The translations under genes were made by a program, and so were the position numbers. Below the pieces are notes generated by a model. That model did not search any database. It worked only from the letters and a program-made list of their open reading frames with translations, and had not been told where the DNA came from. A stretch of 64,000 nt of DNA from Leucobacter komagatae (GTDB lineage: Bacteria > Actinomycetota > Actinomycetes > Actinomycetales > Microbacteriaceae): positions 238,944-302,943 of the forward strand of contig NZ_JXSQ01000002.1 of NCBI RefSeq assembly GCF_000834055.1, in the 5' to 3' direction. Shown here piece after piece: positions 25,758-36,146 of this stretch (positions are counted from its first letter, which is position 1; each line of letters begins with the position of its first letter).

Positions 25758-26591
25758 ATGTACAGAGCGATCGCCAGTTTCGACCAAAGCATTGACCGCC
25801 GCCTAGTGCACCGTTCTTCGGTGGCCGGAGTGTTCCTCACCAGCGTACGGGCACATTTGGAAGACTCTTGGGTATTCGGGGTACAAATCCCGCCCCCACA
25901 GGCATCTGCCTCACCCCATCCTCGATCAGTCTCACTGTCACATGGCGCCGAGATACTTTGACAATGCGGCCTAGCGTTGGCTCATACTGGATTCAAAGTA
26001 CCGCTGGACCACGCTTTCACGATTCAGGAGCTGACATTCAAGTGTGACGGCGCTGCCTTGTTTCCCGATTTCGGCCCATACGAGGCGACAGGAAGAATGA
26101 CTGTCTTGGATAGCATCGAGCGCCGAGGGAACGTCTCCGGTCTCCGCCTCTCGCTTTCGCTCCACGATGGCCGCGGCCTTATAGCGACTGGCGGAGGTTT
26201 TCTCAGATGCATCCCACGCCCGAGCTATGAGGCTATCCGACGCCGCGCTTCCCCTGCACTCGTCATCCGACACGATCGCAATCCCATCCGCCGCATGCGA
26301 TCCACTCCCTCTGGCGCAGAAGGTCTGCTCGGCTGGAACCACGCTGATCCATTCACGGTCGATCACAAGACCGACCATCTACCGGGGATGTAGATAATGG
26401 CCGGCATGATCTGTGCGGCCGAGTCGACAACGGGTCACGCTGCACAAGGGCTACAGATTCGCTTTGTGAAATTCACAGAGTTCTCACCCACTCCGCGATT
26501 CCGGGCAACGCTACCGCAGGACCGAGAATTCGCCTTTTCCGTAAGTCAAGCTGGAATCACGACCACCGAAGGAACAGTCTATGTCGGTTAG
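25758..26591 (+). pseudogene. afsA homologue (gamma-butyrolactone synthase) with two in-frame stops
   Basis: A-factor biosynthesis hotdog protein: AfsA condenses a beta-keto acyl chain with dihydroxyacetone phosphate to make autoregulator. The frame keeps the N-terminal LVHRSSVAGVFLT motif, the first hotdog (AHTGFKVPLDHAFTIQELTF) and the second (GWNHADPFTVDHKTDHLPGM). It is interrupted by TGA at 25959-25961, where an Arg is expected (EIL-stop-Q, family E-x-x-R-Q, CGA to TGA), and TAG at 26391-26393 just after DHLPGM, where Leu is expected. All pieces are in one frame, so these are substitutions, not indels. ATG 25758 has a GGAG site. No functional enzyme is expected. Confidence 0.85.
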
Positions 26592-27395
26592 GCCTTCGGC
26601 AGTGGTTGTGGGCGGCACAGGGTTCATTGGCTCGCAAGTCTCGGCCGCGTTCGTCGAACTTGGTTATGGCGTACGAAGAGTATCTCGGCACGAGAAGGCA
26701 CCGAACTCGGTTATTGCCGACATCTCGAAGGACTATCAAATTCTTGTGTCGGCGCTCCGCGGAGCAAATGCAGTCGTACACGCCGCCTCATACGTCGGCA
26801 CGGACATCGCGAAGAGCCGCGAAGTAAATGTGCTTGGGACGATAAATCTCATCCGAGCATGTCAGGAAACCGGTATCAAGAATTTGGTGTATGTGGGTAC
26901 CACGGCGGTATACGGGCCAGGGCCACATCGGTACGCTTCCCCAAGCACGAATCCCAACCCAAGGTCTGCCGCAAGCCGCGATCGGTGGCTTCTGGGTCGA
27001 CTCGGCTTGTTTCTTCTCCACACGAAGGGGATCCCACCTTCAGCGCGCACCTCCTTCACGTCGATCATCGAAGTCACCGAACTCGGTCGCCTGATAGCAG
27101 GCCTTGCCGCACAAAGCAGAGACTCGAGAGTGAAAACGCTGTCTGGCATGGTGTGCGTCCGGTGCCCATATCCACTGTGACGCTCTGCTCGCTGGCGCTC
27201 GACGCGATCGGCGCGACAGCACGGCCGGTCACCGAGAAGACTGCCATCTGGGAGGAAGGGGCAGCTGCGGGCACGACAACACACCAGCTTGACTACGTGT
27301 TCGGTAACCGGACTTATGACCCGCTCGATATTTGGGAGCGAAGCACTGCGCACTCACAGTCGCGCGTAGCACTAAGTGACGCACAGCGGACATAG
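26581..27395 (+). pseudogene. NAD-dependent epimerase/dehydratase, decayed
   Basis: The N-terminal two-thirds of an extended SDR is clear: GGTGFIGSQVSAAFVELGY (dinucleotide loop), VVHAASYVGTDIAKSREVN, NLVYVGTTAVYGPGP with the catalytic-type Tyr region. About 60 residues of the middle are missing before SIIEVTELGRLIAGLAA. A one-base loss in the AAAA run at 27133-27136 then moves the C-terminus (NAVWHGVRPVPISTVTL, then FGNRTYDPLDIWER) into another frame. It overlaps the afsA pseudogene end and has an AAGGAA ribosome site. Related reductase/epimerase genes often accompany afsA and process the autoregulator precursor. The gene is non-functional as read. Confidence 0.82.
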
Positions 27396-27450
27396 TATCG
27401 GGGCGGCCTCAATACGTCGAACTGATGCACAGATTGCTGACAGTCCGACA

Positions 27451-28705
27451 TGACCTACAGCTTGGTTTCCAGTCCCGGTCGCTAGCTTCAGGCGGAATTC
27501 AACTGTCTTGAGAGGGCGAAATCGAAGTCCGCGGGCGTTTGGTAGCCCAACGATGAATGCCTTCGTTTGCGATTGCAGAAGACCTCAATGTACTCGAATA
27601 TCGCGTTCGCGAGCTCGATCCGTGTTCTCCATTTCTTCCGGTTGAGCAGCTCTATTTGCATCAATGACCAGAACGATTCCATCATCGCGTTATCGAGCGC
27701 ATCACCGACCGTACCGAACGAAGGCAGAAGGCCTGCAGAGCGGATCTTCTGGATGAATGCCAACGAGGTGAACTGGACTCCATGATCGGCGTGGACGATA
27801 CCCCCTGGAGCCGGTTTTCGTACTCGGAGCGCCATGTCGAGCGCATTTACCACGAGCGTTGAATCCCGCTTAGAATCGATCGGCCAACCTACGATCTTCC
27901 GGCTACGCGCGTCAAGTACTGCCGCACAGAAAACCTTTCCTTCCCCCGTGGGCTGCTCAGTGATGTCCGTCACCTAGAGCTCGTTTGGTGTAAGTCGGTG
28001 GAATTCTCGGTGCACGAGATCATGAGCGGTAGCCACGCCTTTCAGTCGTTTCATTCGCGTAGGACCGGGGAGCCCGTACATCGCACCCTTCCTCATCAGC
28101 ACCGAGATCAGCCGACTCGAACACGGGATCTCCATGCCGATGGTGAGTTCGTCATGGATGCGACGGTATCCGTACGTTCCGCGGGAGGCCGTGTGGATTT
28201 CACGGATCAGACCACTGAGCCTCAGCCTGCCTGGTTTCGTAGCGCTCGTGGGACGTTCCGATATCGGAAGTAGCCCCTGCTGGGAGACTCCCAGGAGCCG
28301 ACGCAGGTCTCTACAGGTGCCCCGGTGTCGACGAGACGGTCGATCACCCGGTGCACCCTTGGGGGCGAAGTGTTCCGCCTTCGCCAACCATCTCGAGGCG
28401 AGTTTCACGATGTTGACCTCTTGTTCGAGCTGCCTGATCCAGCCTCGTGCTGCCCGCAGCTCCGCGTCCTCGCTGGAGGAATTACCGGGCCTGCGACCAT
28501 TATCGACGTCTACCAGACGTCGCCAGTAATGCAGCGTGACCTCGTAGATGCCGAGATCGGCGGCGATTGTTTGGCCTATCGGCCTTCGCGGGCGAATTCG
28601 ATCGCGCGTGCCCGGAATTCTGGCGGGCAAGGGCGTGGCATGTTGGTGAGCTTTTCATGAAGGCTTCCGACTAGCTACCCCGGGTGGAAACCAAATTGAA
28701 GGTCA
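27451..28705 (-). mobile_element. IS3-family insertion sequence, inactivated
   Basis: About 1.25 kb bounded by imperfect terminal inverted repeats of about 36 bp: the left end opens TGACCTACAGCTTGGTTTCC and the right end, read on the minus strand, opens TGACCTTCAATTTGGTTTCC. Inside is a minus-strand transposase. I see no convincing target-site duplication next to the ends. It lies directly after the decayed epimerase gene. Confidence 0.82.
27488..28641 (-). pseudogene. IS3-family transposase (OrfA/OrfB), frameshift and stop
   Basis: The OrfA part starts at ATG 28641 (PRPCPPEFRARAIEFAREG), then a one-base shift near 28570 moves the reading frame, where IGQTIAADLGIYEVTLHYW shows the helix-turn-helix. 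OrfB follows with GTYGYRRIHDELTIGM and the rve integrase core (VTDITEQ, then IVHADHGVQFTS and DNAMMESFWSLMQIELL), so the D, D and E catalytic positions remain. An in-frame TAG at 27974-27976 replaces the conserved Trp before VTDIT (TGG to TAG). Two lesions make autonomous transposition unlikely. Confidence 0.85.
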
Positions 28706-29033
28706 GGTCAGAACGTCACCCAATCGTGCGTCAGCCCCTTCCAGAAGCGCTGTTGCGTAGCGGTCAAGCTCGGTGTTGGGTTCGAAGTAGTGGCCTTCGG
28801 TGATCGCAGTGGAGCGTGTCCCCGGTAGTCGGAAGCAGCTTGCACACTCGCCTCGCGCGCGATCACAGTTGCCCCGGTCCTGTTATGGAAGAGTGTCGCG
28901 TCCACAGAAGGGACGGCTGGGCTACTAGCCATGTCTGGATAGCCGCAGCGGCGAACGGGGCAATGAGGATGCGGCGCACGGCGCTCCCTCGCCCAACGGG
29001 GTCAGTGCGTTCCGCGCGGGGCCCTCCGCGCTC
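28706..29033. other. intergenic region, no recognised gene
   Basis: Between the IS right end and the acyltransferase stop. A 74-codon minus-strand frame (28708-28932) ends against the IS and shows no family I recognise; it could be the residue of a gene cut by the IS. No RNA gene or terminator is clear. Confidence 0.5.
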
Positions 29034-31289
29034 TCAGTCGTCGCTGCCGTCGCCAGCCGGTGCCCGTAGCAGTTCTTGGCTCAGCCAGGGGGCAATCTCC
29101 CGCTTTCCAGCGGGAGAGAAATGGACCCGGTCGTCCAGGTAACGGTCCTCGCCTTCCTCTGTTTGGGTACCGCATTCCTTGTCATTGCAGAGGTGCCCCT
29201 GGATATCCAGGAGCTCAATTCCGGGGTGCTCCCCCAGCACCGCCGTCACGATCTGGTTGAAGGCCACCGCCTGCTCCGGAGACAGTATGCCGTTATGCAG
29301 TCGAGCGTTGGCCAGCATTACCCTCGTTCCAGGCACCGCGGTCACCTCGATAGCTTCCTCCAGCGCGCTCCGGTATCGGTCTGCAAATACCGGGTCGGTG
29401 AGATCCGTCCAAGCCCCGTCAATCTCCTGTTCAACGGCATCCCATGCGGTGTGCACCACGATTACGCTGGGCCGGGTCGACCGGATTTCCTCCCGCCATC
29501 GCTCCTGCCAAGGTAGGCAACCTTGGGGAGAGAGCTGCTCAATGCCCGCGCGCGTGCGCTGCGCGCCGCTGCCCGATATACCGCAGCCGGGGATGCCTCC
29601 GTCCGTCACCGTAAAGACCTCAGACGCGTTCCGAGACAGGGCTGATGCGAGGTCGTTCGCGAGCGAGTCCCCCAGGGTCAGCACCCGGGTCTCCCCGTGT
29701 CCCTCCGGGGTCCGCTGTACCAGCTCCGGAACTACCAGCACCCCGGCGGTCACAGCCACCATCAGTCCCGTGAACAGCGCCGTTCCTCGGCGCGCCCAGT
29801 GGCGGAGCCGAATCGGTTCTCCAACCAGGTGGTGGAGACCGCTCGCTAATCCCAGCGAGAGTGGTATCCCCAGAATGGCAATATCCGCCGGTGAAACGGT
29901 GGGATCCACGGCCTGAATTGTCCAGTACACGGGCAGGTGCACCAGGAACAGGGTGTACGAAACTTTACCCGTCTCCACGAGCAGAGGCCACGCAAACAGG
30001 CGACTGACCAGATTGCGTCGGCTCGTGAGCGTGAGCACCAGGATACCGCCCAGCAGCGCCACCGCGGTGAAGCCGAAGCGATACAACCAGGGTTCCTCGT
30101 AGGACGTCGCCCGCACAGACAGGATGACAATGCTGGCCAACACCGTCAGGGAGAGCGTACTCATGAGCACCCACGTGATGCCGCGACCCCAGACCGCCGC
30201 AGTGCCGGTTCGGGAGCGCTGACCGGATTTGCCAGTGTGCTGCAGGAACAGATAGCTGATCGCCGCCACAGCCGCACCGACGAGAAGTCCGACCGTGTGG
30301 GTGTCGGTGCCGAGGTACATCCGGTCCGCGTTTGTACCGTCAAAGCGGAGCGCTGGTTGCGCGGCGGCAACGATCGCTCCCGTTCCCGCAACGAGCAGCA
30401 CGAGCAGAGCGCTAATGGGTGAGTGCTGCCATCGGAGCCCGCCACTCCCCCGTCGCGACAGCGTGCGTCCGAGCAGCAGGACGCCGAGCAGCAGGACGGG
30501 CCAGACCAGATAGAACTGCTCGGTAATCGCGAGCGACCACATGTGCCCCAGCGGGTTGAGCGCACCGAACCCATCCCAGTACTGCTGTCCCGCGGCAATC
30601 TGTTCCCAGTTCGTCAGGTAGACGAGAGAGGCGAGTGCCTGCTCCCCAAACCGAGCAAGTTCCGCCCTGCTCCCCCAGGTATACACCGCGATGAGGGTGC
30701 CCCCGAGGGTCAGCGCGAGCAATGGGAGAAGCCGCTTCGCTCTTCTGGCGTAAAAACGGCCGAGATGGACAATCCCATCGCGGTGGTACTCGCGCAGCAT
30801 TGTCAGCGTGATCAGAAACCCAGAGAGGAGGAAGAACAGGTCCACGCCGAACAACCCGTTGCTGTACAGGCCGGTGTGAAACAGCAACACGCTCAGAATG
30901 GCCACCGCGCGCATCCCGTCCACCGCGGGATAGTAGGAGGGTGGGAGGAGCAGGGGCTCATGGTCCGGTTGAGTTCGGTGCGCCCCATGCATCTGTCCCG
31001 AGCGGCGGCGACTTGGGGGTCGCTCCGCCCGAGTCGCCACCCCAGGAGCGCCGCCAGTCTCGTCTGAGTCACCCGAGTTGTCTGAGCTGCCAGGGCTGCT
31101 CGAACGCTTCGGGCGCTCCGGCGGGATCGGACGGGATCCGTGCGCTCCCCCCGCGACAGTTACGGGGCTCTCCTCGGTGATCGGTCCCGGGTTGAGCGCT
31201 GACAGAGGCTCCCCGAACAGTGCCTCGAGCTCACTCAGCCCGGTCTCCCAACGCCCGTCGCGCTGGGCATTCGTCGCCCGTGCGGTCAC
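29034..31289 (-). CDS. membrane acyltransferase with SGNH domain (OafA/YrhL type)
   Basis: About 751 residues from GTG 31289, which overlaps the glycosyltransferase stop (GTGA). Residues 1-95 are Pro/Ser/Arg-rich and disordered. An acyltransferase-3 membrane domain of about ten helices begins at YYPAVDGMRAVAILSVLLFH (the conserved His) and includes GVDLFFLLSGFLIT, FYARRAKRLLP and MWSLAITEQFYLVWP. The C-terminal SGNH domain has LTLGDSLAND, VHTAWD and the final DRVHFSPAGKRE with Asp and His. Enzymes of this kind put acyl groups on exported polysaccharide. It ends the surface-module operon with the GT2 gene before it. Confidence 0.9.
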   Translation of the reverse strand: MTARATNAQRDGRWETGLSELEALFGEPLSALNPGPITEESPVTVAGGAHGSRPIPPERPKRSSSPGSSDNSGDSDETGGAPGVATRAERPPSRRRSGQMHGAHRTQPDHEPLLLPPSYYPAVDGMRAVAILSVLLFHTGLYSNGLFGVDLFFLLSGFLITLTMLREYHRDGIVHLGRFYARRAKRLLPLLALTLGGTLIAVYTWGSRAELARFGEQALASLVYLTNWEQIAAGQQYWDGFGALNPLGHMWSLAITEQFYLVWPVLLLGVLLLGRTLSRRGSGGLRWQHSPISALLVLLVAGTGAIVAAAQPALRFDGTNADRMYLGTDTHTVGLLVGAAVAAISYLFLQHTGKSGQRSRTGTAAVWGRGITWVLMSTLSLTVLASIVILSVRATSYEEPWLYRFGFTAVALLGGILVLTLTSRRNLVSRLFAWPLLVETGKVSYTLFLVHLPVYWTIQAVDPTVSPADIAILGIPLSLGLASGLHHLVGEPIRLRHWARRGTALFTGLMVAVTAGVLVVPELVQRTPEGHGETRVLTLGDSLANDLASALSRNASEVFTVTDGGIPGCGISGSGAQRTRAGIEQLSPQGCLPWQERWREEIRSTRPSVIVVHTAWDAVEQEIDGAWTDLTDPVFADRYRSALEEAIEVTAVPGTRVMLANARLHNGILSPEQAVAFNQIVTAVLGEHPGIELLDIQGHLCNDKECGTQTEEGEDRYLDDRVHFSPAGKREIAPWLSQELLRAPAGDGSDD

Positions 31290-32641
31290 TGGGCATCCCC
31301 GCCTACGGCGCCATCGACGGCAGCATCCGACGCGCTCGGAAGGAGGCCCTCGTCCACGCGCTGCGTTTTCTCCCAGCCGTGCTGGCCCTTCAGTATCCGC
31401 GCGAGCGCGCTCCACACCGCGGCGAAGGCAAGATAATTGATCAACGGAAAACAGTGCGCGTGCAGCAGAGAGACCCAGAACTCTCGCTGCTCGTCCCGCT
31501 GGTAGTACACCCACGCGCTCACAAAAACGGGGCCGAGCGTCATCACGTACCAGATCACAACGCCAATCAGCAGGGTCAGCGAGCTCGTGACAAATGCAAA
31601 GAATGCTCCCCCGTCGACGATCATCCCGACAATTGCCCAGTGAAACAGGATCGACCACGGCAGGATCGTGACCCAAGGGGTCAAGATGTAAGCGGACAAC
31701 TCCAGCGCGCGCTTATGCGTCAGTCGTTGGTCGTTCCAGATCTCCGGAAGTCGCGAGGCCATTGCCATGTGTCCCTGGAACCAACGTCGCCGTTGGCGGA
31801 ACAACGCGGAAATTGTCTCCACGCCTTGTTGCTCTACCGCGGCGTGCGGTGTACTCGACAGCTCCCAACCGACGAGGGCTAGGGTCACGGCCAGGTCAAG
31901 GTCCTCAGTCAGTGATTTCGACCATGGCTTCTCTCCGGCGTCGTTCAGCGCAGACAACCGGCTGAACTGACCGTTTCCTCCAAGCGAAACGGTTCCGGTT
32001 TGCACGCGTCCGAGCTGGGTGACCGCGGTGGTTGACCAGAAATGAAAGTCTTGGTATCGGGTGAGGAAGGAGTCCCGGTTCCGAATCCGGACGGCGAGTT
32101 GGATCGCGCCTACGCTCTCCTCATCGAAAAGGGGCAGAATGTGAGACATCGCGCCATCGGAGAGACGCCCATCAGCATCCATCACCGCGACCAGCACCCG
32201 GTCCACGTCCTGCCCTCGTGCGGCGACCAGCTTCCGAACCATCCGCACCGCGTCGTTGAGCGCTTCGCCCTTCCCGATCCTGGCGTTAGGGAATGTTCGT
32301 GCGAGGACCAGCAGGCTGCTGCCGCCGTACTCACGGGCCACCTCCGCAGTCCGGTCGTCGGAGGCGTCGTCGATCACGATCGTGGTGGCATTTGAGGAGC
32401 CAGCGAGCGCCCGCGCCGTTGCCCCGATAACCCGCTCCTCGTTCAGGCACGGAATTAGGAAATAGGTGTGAAAGGTCCCCGGTTCGTCCCGGAAAGGTTC
32501 TTCGTAGCGCGCTTCACGCATCGTAGAAAGCGTCGCCCCTGAACGTTTAATAGTCCGCAACCCGGCAAAAAACAACACCCAGAGATACGCAAATGAGACG
32601 CAGATCACGACGGTTGCCGTGGTAGCAAGAAAAACAATCAT
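31286..32641 (-). CDS. membrane-bound family 2 glycosyltransferase, processive type
   Basis: A 451-residue protein with one N-terminal helix, a GT-A domain and three or four C-terminal helices, like hyaluronan, poly-GlcNAc or cellulose synthases. The four diagnostic acidic/QRRW sites are visible: VIDDASDD, VMDADGRLSDG, WSKSLTEDLDLAV and FRQRRRWFQGH. It should polymerise or extend a sugar chain at the membrane with UDP-sugars. The UDP-GlcNAc 2-epimerase at 39885 could supply UDP-ManNAc. ATG 32641 follows AAGGAACC. Coupled to the acyltransferase by GTGA overlap. Confidence 0.9.
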   Translation of the reverse strand: MIVFLATTATVVICVSFAYLWVLFFAGLRTIKRSGATLSTMREARYEEPFRDEPGTFHTYFLIPCLNEERVIGATARALAGSSNATTIVIDDASDDRTAEVAREYGGSSLLVLARTFPNARIGKGEALNDAVRMVRKLVAARGQDVDRVLVAVMDADGRLSDGAMSHILPLFDEESVGAIQLAVRIRNRDSFLTRYQDFHFWSTTAVTQLGRVQTGTVSLGGNGQFSRLSALNDAGEKPWSKSLTEDLDLAVTLALVGWELSSTPHAAVEQQGVETISALFRQRRRWFQGHMAMASRLPEIWNDQRLTHKRALELSAYILTPWVTILPWSILFHWAIVGMIVDGGAFFAFVTSSLTLLIGVVIWYVMTLGPVFVSAWVYYQRDEQREFWVSLLHAHCFPLINYLAFAAVWSALARILKGQHGWEKTQRVDEGLLPSASDAAVDGAVGGDAQ

Positions 32642-32883
32642 GGGAGGGGTTCCTTGGTGTATTGGGCGAGGAGAGCGAGGCAGCGACGCGGGGTCGGCTA
32701 TATCGGCCCGGTATTCAAGCTAAGTCTCAGCGGGGCGCTGTACGCGGCGCTCGCGCAGGGATGCGCCCCGGTGCGCTGAGCGTGCGTGCCCTTGCCTGGC
32801 GTCGTACGTACCCCGGCCCCGCCGCGTGCGTGGCACCAGACTGCCCCTCCTTTGGAGAAGCACGCGACACTGGGAAGCACGGA
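32642..32883. other. intergenic region between GT2 and the Ig-repeat gene
   Basis: Short shadow frames only. It probably carries the promoter of the glycosyltransferase-acyltransferase pair, because a strong hairpin (32884-32937) closes the upstream transcript. No recognisable operator. Confidence 0.45.
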
Positions 32884-32937
32884 GCACCGCAGCCGCGGGC
32901 CGGTCGCGGTGAGGCGATCGACCCGCGGCTGCGGTGC
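32884..32937 (-). terminator. strong hairpin after the Ig-repeat surface protein
   Basis: A 16-bp perfect stem, GCACCGCAGCCGCGGG (32884-32899) with its complement at 32922-32937, lies 43 bp past the surface-protein stop on the minus strand. No clear U-run follows, but the stability suggests termination or mRNA-end protection. Confidence 0.65.
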
Positions 32938-32980
32938 GAGGTGAGAATTGGGAGATCAGGGCGTGAAAATCCCCAACCGA

Positions 32981-35900
32981 CTAGCCCTCGGACTTCCGAT
33001 TCCGACGCAGCCCCAGAGCCGCCCCTGCCGCGAGCAGCAGACCGTACCCACCGGCGATCGCGGGATCCAGAACGGGAGTATCCTCGCCGTTGCCCTCCGC
33101 GACGGCGAGGAATTCCCCGCCAGAGATGCTGGTGGTGACCCCCTCGACGGTGTTATCGACGGTGAGGTGCAGCGGGCCCTCGGGAAGCTTCGGAACGGTG
33201 CCGGACCAATTGCCGGCCTCATCGGCCTCGCCCTCATAGAGGACGTTGCCATTTCCGTCCTTGAGCACCACCGTAGAACCTGGTGTGGCGGTGCCGGTGA
33301 ACTCCTGGTTTTCCGTCGAGATTTCGCTACCTGCCGAAGGAGTCAGCAGGGCGAACTCGTACGCCGGGTCGGCGACCTCGTAGCCAAAGTCTTCCCCGCG
33401 CTCCCCTCCGTAGCTCGGGTAGTAGGACCCCGATTCTGTCGGCGCGGTGAGTGACCAGGAACCGTCCGGTTCCACCGTGGACTCACTAACCTTGGACCCG
33501 TCAGCGGCATGCAGTGAGACGACCTCCCCGGGAGTTCCGGTTCCGGTGATCGCTTCGTCACCCTTCGCCGGCGTGTTCAGAGAGTTCGGGTAGTCCTTCG
33601 CCACGGTGAACGAACCCAGACTCACCGTGTGCGTCTCACCCCGCAGCGTCATCTGCGCGGTGAGGCTCAGAGCGCCCACCGGAAGATCATCGGCTGTCAC
33701 CGACCAAGTGCCACTGGCTGGGATCTTTCCGCTGGCAAGGATCACATTCCGGCCGTCCCGCAGCGTGTATTCCGCCCCGGGAGTGCCCGTTCCGGTGAAC
33801 GTCTGGTTCAACTCGGAGAGGGTACTGCCGGCCTTCGGCGTCAACAGCTCGAATGTCAGAACTGGGTCGGCCTCAGTGTAGGTGAAGTTGTCCCCACGCG
33901 TCCCGTTATACGTCGGGTAGTACGTACCAGTCGAGGTCGGAGCCTTGAGCGACCATGAGCCGTCCGCAGCAACCTTCGCCTCACTGATATTGGTGCCAGA
34001 AGCACTCAGAATCGCCACGGTCTCCCCCGGAATCCCGGTGCCCGTGATCGTCGTCGCACCCTTAGCAGGAGTATTCAGCGAGTTCTTGTGATCCTTCAAC
34101 ACCGTGAAGTTACCCACTTCGTAGGACTGGGTTGCCCCATTCAGCGTCATCAGCACAGTGAGCTTCAGACCCCCCACAGGCAGCGGGCCAGCAGTCGCAG
34201 ACCAGTTCCCGTTCGCGGAGACCGTGCCCCGGGCCAAGACGACGTTGCGGCTGTCACGCAGACTGTAGACCGCACCGGGGGTACCCCGTCCGGTGAACGT
34301 CTGATCCGTCTCGGAGATATCACTGCCCACCTTCGGCGTCAGATACTCGAATGTCAGAACTGGGTCGGTCTCAGTGTAGGTGAAGTTGTCCCCACGCGTC
34401 CCGTTATACGTCGGGTAGTACGTACCAGTCGAGGTCGGAGCCTTGAGCGACCATGAGCCGTCCGCAGCAACCTTCGCCTCACTGATCTTGGTGCCAGAAG
34501 CACTCAGAATCGCCACGGTCTCGCCCGGAATCCCGGTGCCCGTGATCGTCGTCGCACCCTTAGCAGGAGTATTCAGCGAGTTCTTGTACGCCGCCCGCAC
34601 TGTGAAGGTCCCGCCATCGATCGACGAGGTCTTCCCATCAATCGTGTTCAACATCGTCAGCTTCAGCGATCCCTCCGGTAGCGAAGCAACCTTCGCGTAC
34701 CAGTTCCCGTTCGACGCAACCGTGCCGCGGTGAAGCACCGTGCCCGATGCGTTCGTCAGCTCATAAGTTGAGCCGGGCTCACCCGTGCCCGCGAACACCT
34801 GATCCTTCGCGTTCAGAGTGCTCCCCTTCGACGGGGTCTCCAATACAAACGCCGCATCCGCAGCCGTATAGGTGAAGTTGTCACCACGCGTCCCGTTATA
34901 CGTCGGGTAGTACGTCCCAGTCGAGGTCGGAGCCTTGAGCGACCATGAGCCGTCCGCAGCAACCTTCGCCTCACTGACCTTGGTGCCAGAAGCACTCAGA
35001 ATCGCCACGGTCTCCCCCGGAATCCCGGTGCCCGTGATCGTCGTCGCACCCTTGGCAGGAGTATTCAGCGAGTTCTTATGATCCTTCAACACCGTGAACT
35101 GACCACCGTCAACCGTCTTCACGGCGCCATCGATCGTGTTGACCACCGTGAGCTTCAGCGTGCCCTCGGCCAACCCAGTCAGCGTCGCCGACCATGACCC
35201 GTTCGCCGCAACCGTCCCGCTATGCAACTGCGTTCCCGCGGCATTCTTCAGGACATAGGTCGACCCGGGCGTTCCCGTTCCGGAGAACGCCTGGCTCTTC
35301 GGGGACAGATCACTGCCAACTGCCGGAGACGCCACCACAAACGCCACGTCCGCAGCCGTATAGGTGAAGTTGTCACCACGCGTCCCGTTATACGTCGGGT
35401 AGTACGTCCCAGTCGAGGTCGGAGCCTTGAGCGACCAGTCACCGTCCACGGTCGCCCTGACCTCGCTGATTTTGGTGCCGTCCTGGGCATAGACGATCAC
35501 GGTTGCATACGGGTTCGCCGTTCCCGTGATCGTTGTCGCCCCCTTGGCGGGGGTGTTCAGCGAATTCTTGTAGACCTTGACCACATTGAACCACGCGGGG
35601 GTCAGCGTGTAGCTCTTATTGTTGACATAGTTGACCACGTTTATGCGGATAATACCCAGGGCCATTTTCGGGACTTTTGCCGACCATGTGCCATCGGGCC
35701 CCACCGTGCCCTCGTAGAGCACGAGTTCTTCGATGGTCTTGAGAACGAGCTTGGCACCCGGATATCCGGTGCCGGTAAAGACCTGGTTCTCCGAGGCCAC
35801 ATTGGTATTGATAGCCGGGCTCGTGAACGACATTTTGACAACGGGGTCCTCGAAGGGAGTGCCCCCGCGTCCGGCTCCCGCCGAGTTTCGGGGTAGCCGA

Positions 35901-36041
35901 AATCTCGGAGCTCTGCTCCTGCTTCGAGTGCAGCGGCCCCGCTTCCTCCGCGAGAAATGCCGCGTAAACCGCGCCACCTCCCACCGCGGTAAGCGCACCG
36001 ATCGTGACAACCACGGTCAGGCCCTTCCAAACTTTCTGCAT
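32981..36041 (-). CDS. large Ig-like-repeat surface protein (frameshift after signal peptide)
   Basis: About 1,019 residues when joined. ATG 36041 (or 36047) begins a signal peptide (QKVWKGLTVVVTIGALTAVG) with an AAAGG site. The frame then shifts at a run of five C on the plus strand (35862-35866); removing one base joins it to the long downstream frame. That frame holds six modules of about 165 residues, each with paired Ig-like units; the anchor NSLNTPAKGATTITGT occurs in almost identical form. The C-terminus is a helix (GGYGLLLAAGAALGL) and RRNRK tail, without LPXTG. Two genes upstream is an exosortase, so the tail is a candidate exosortase signal. Likely an extracellular stalk or adhesin. 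Confidence 0.8.
33582..35567 (-). repeat. tandem coding repeats, period 492-498 bp
   Basis: The anchor encoding NSLNTPAKG recurs at 33582, 34080, 34578, 35070 and 35562, giving spacings of 498, 498, 492 and 492 bp. Blocks of more than 150 bp around the three middle anchors are nearly identical at DNA level, so recent unequal crossing-over or gene conversion is likely, and the outermost modules are more diverged. Confidence 0.9.
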
Positions 36042-36146
36042 GTGCATGCCTTTCTAATCTGGGCCCGACTGTGCGGCCTAGCCCGGTTCTGTGGTCCTGA
36101 TGAATCAGGCTGGAACAATTAATGTGAGGGCGCGTCTCACTGAGGC

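Noticed and set aside
33582..35567. CRISPR array
   Set aside because: Repeats are about 495 bp, in frame and encode Ig-like modules; no short repeat-spacer pattern.
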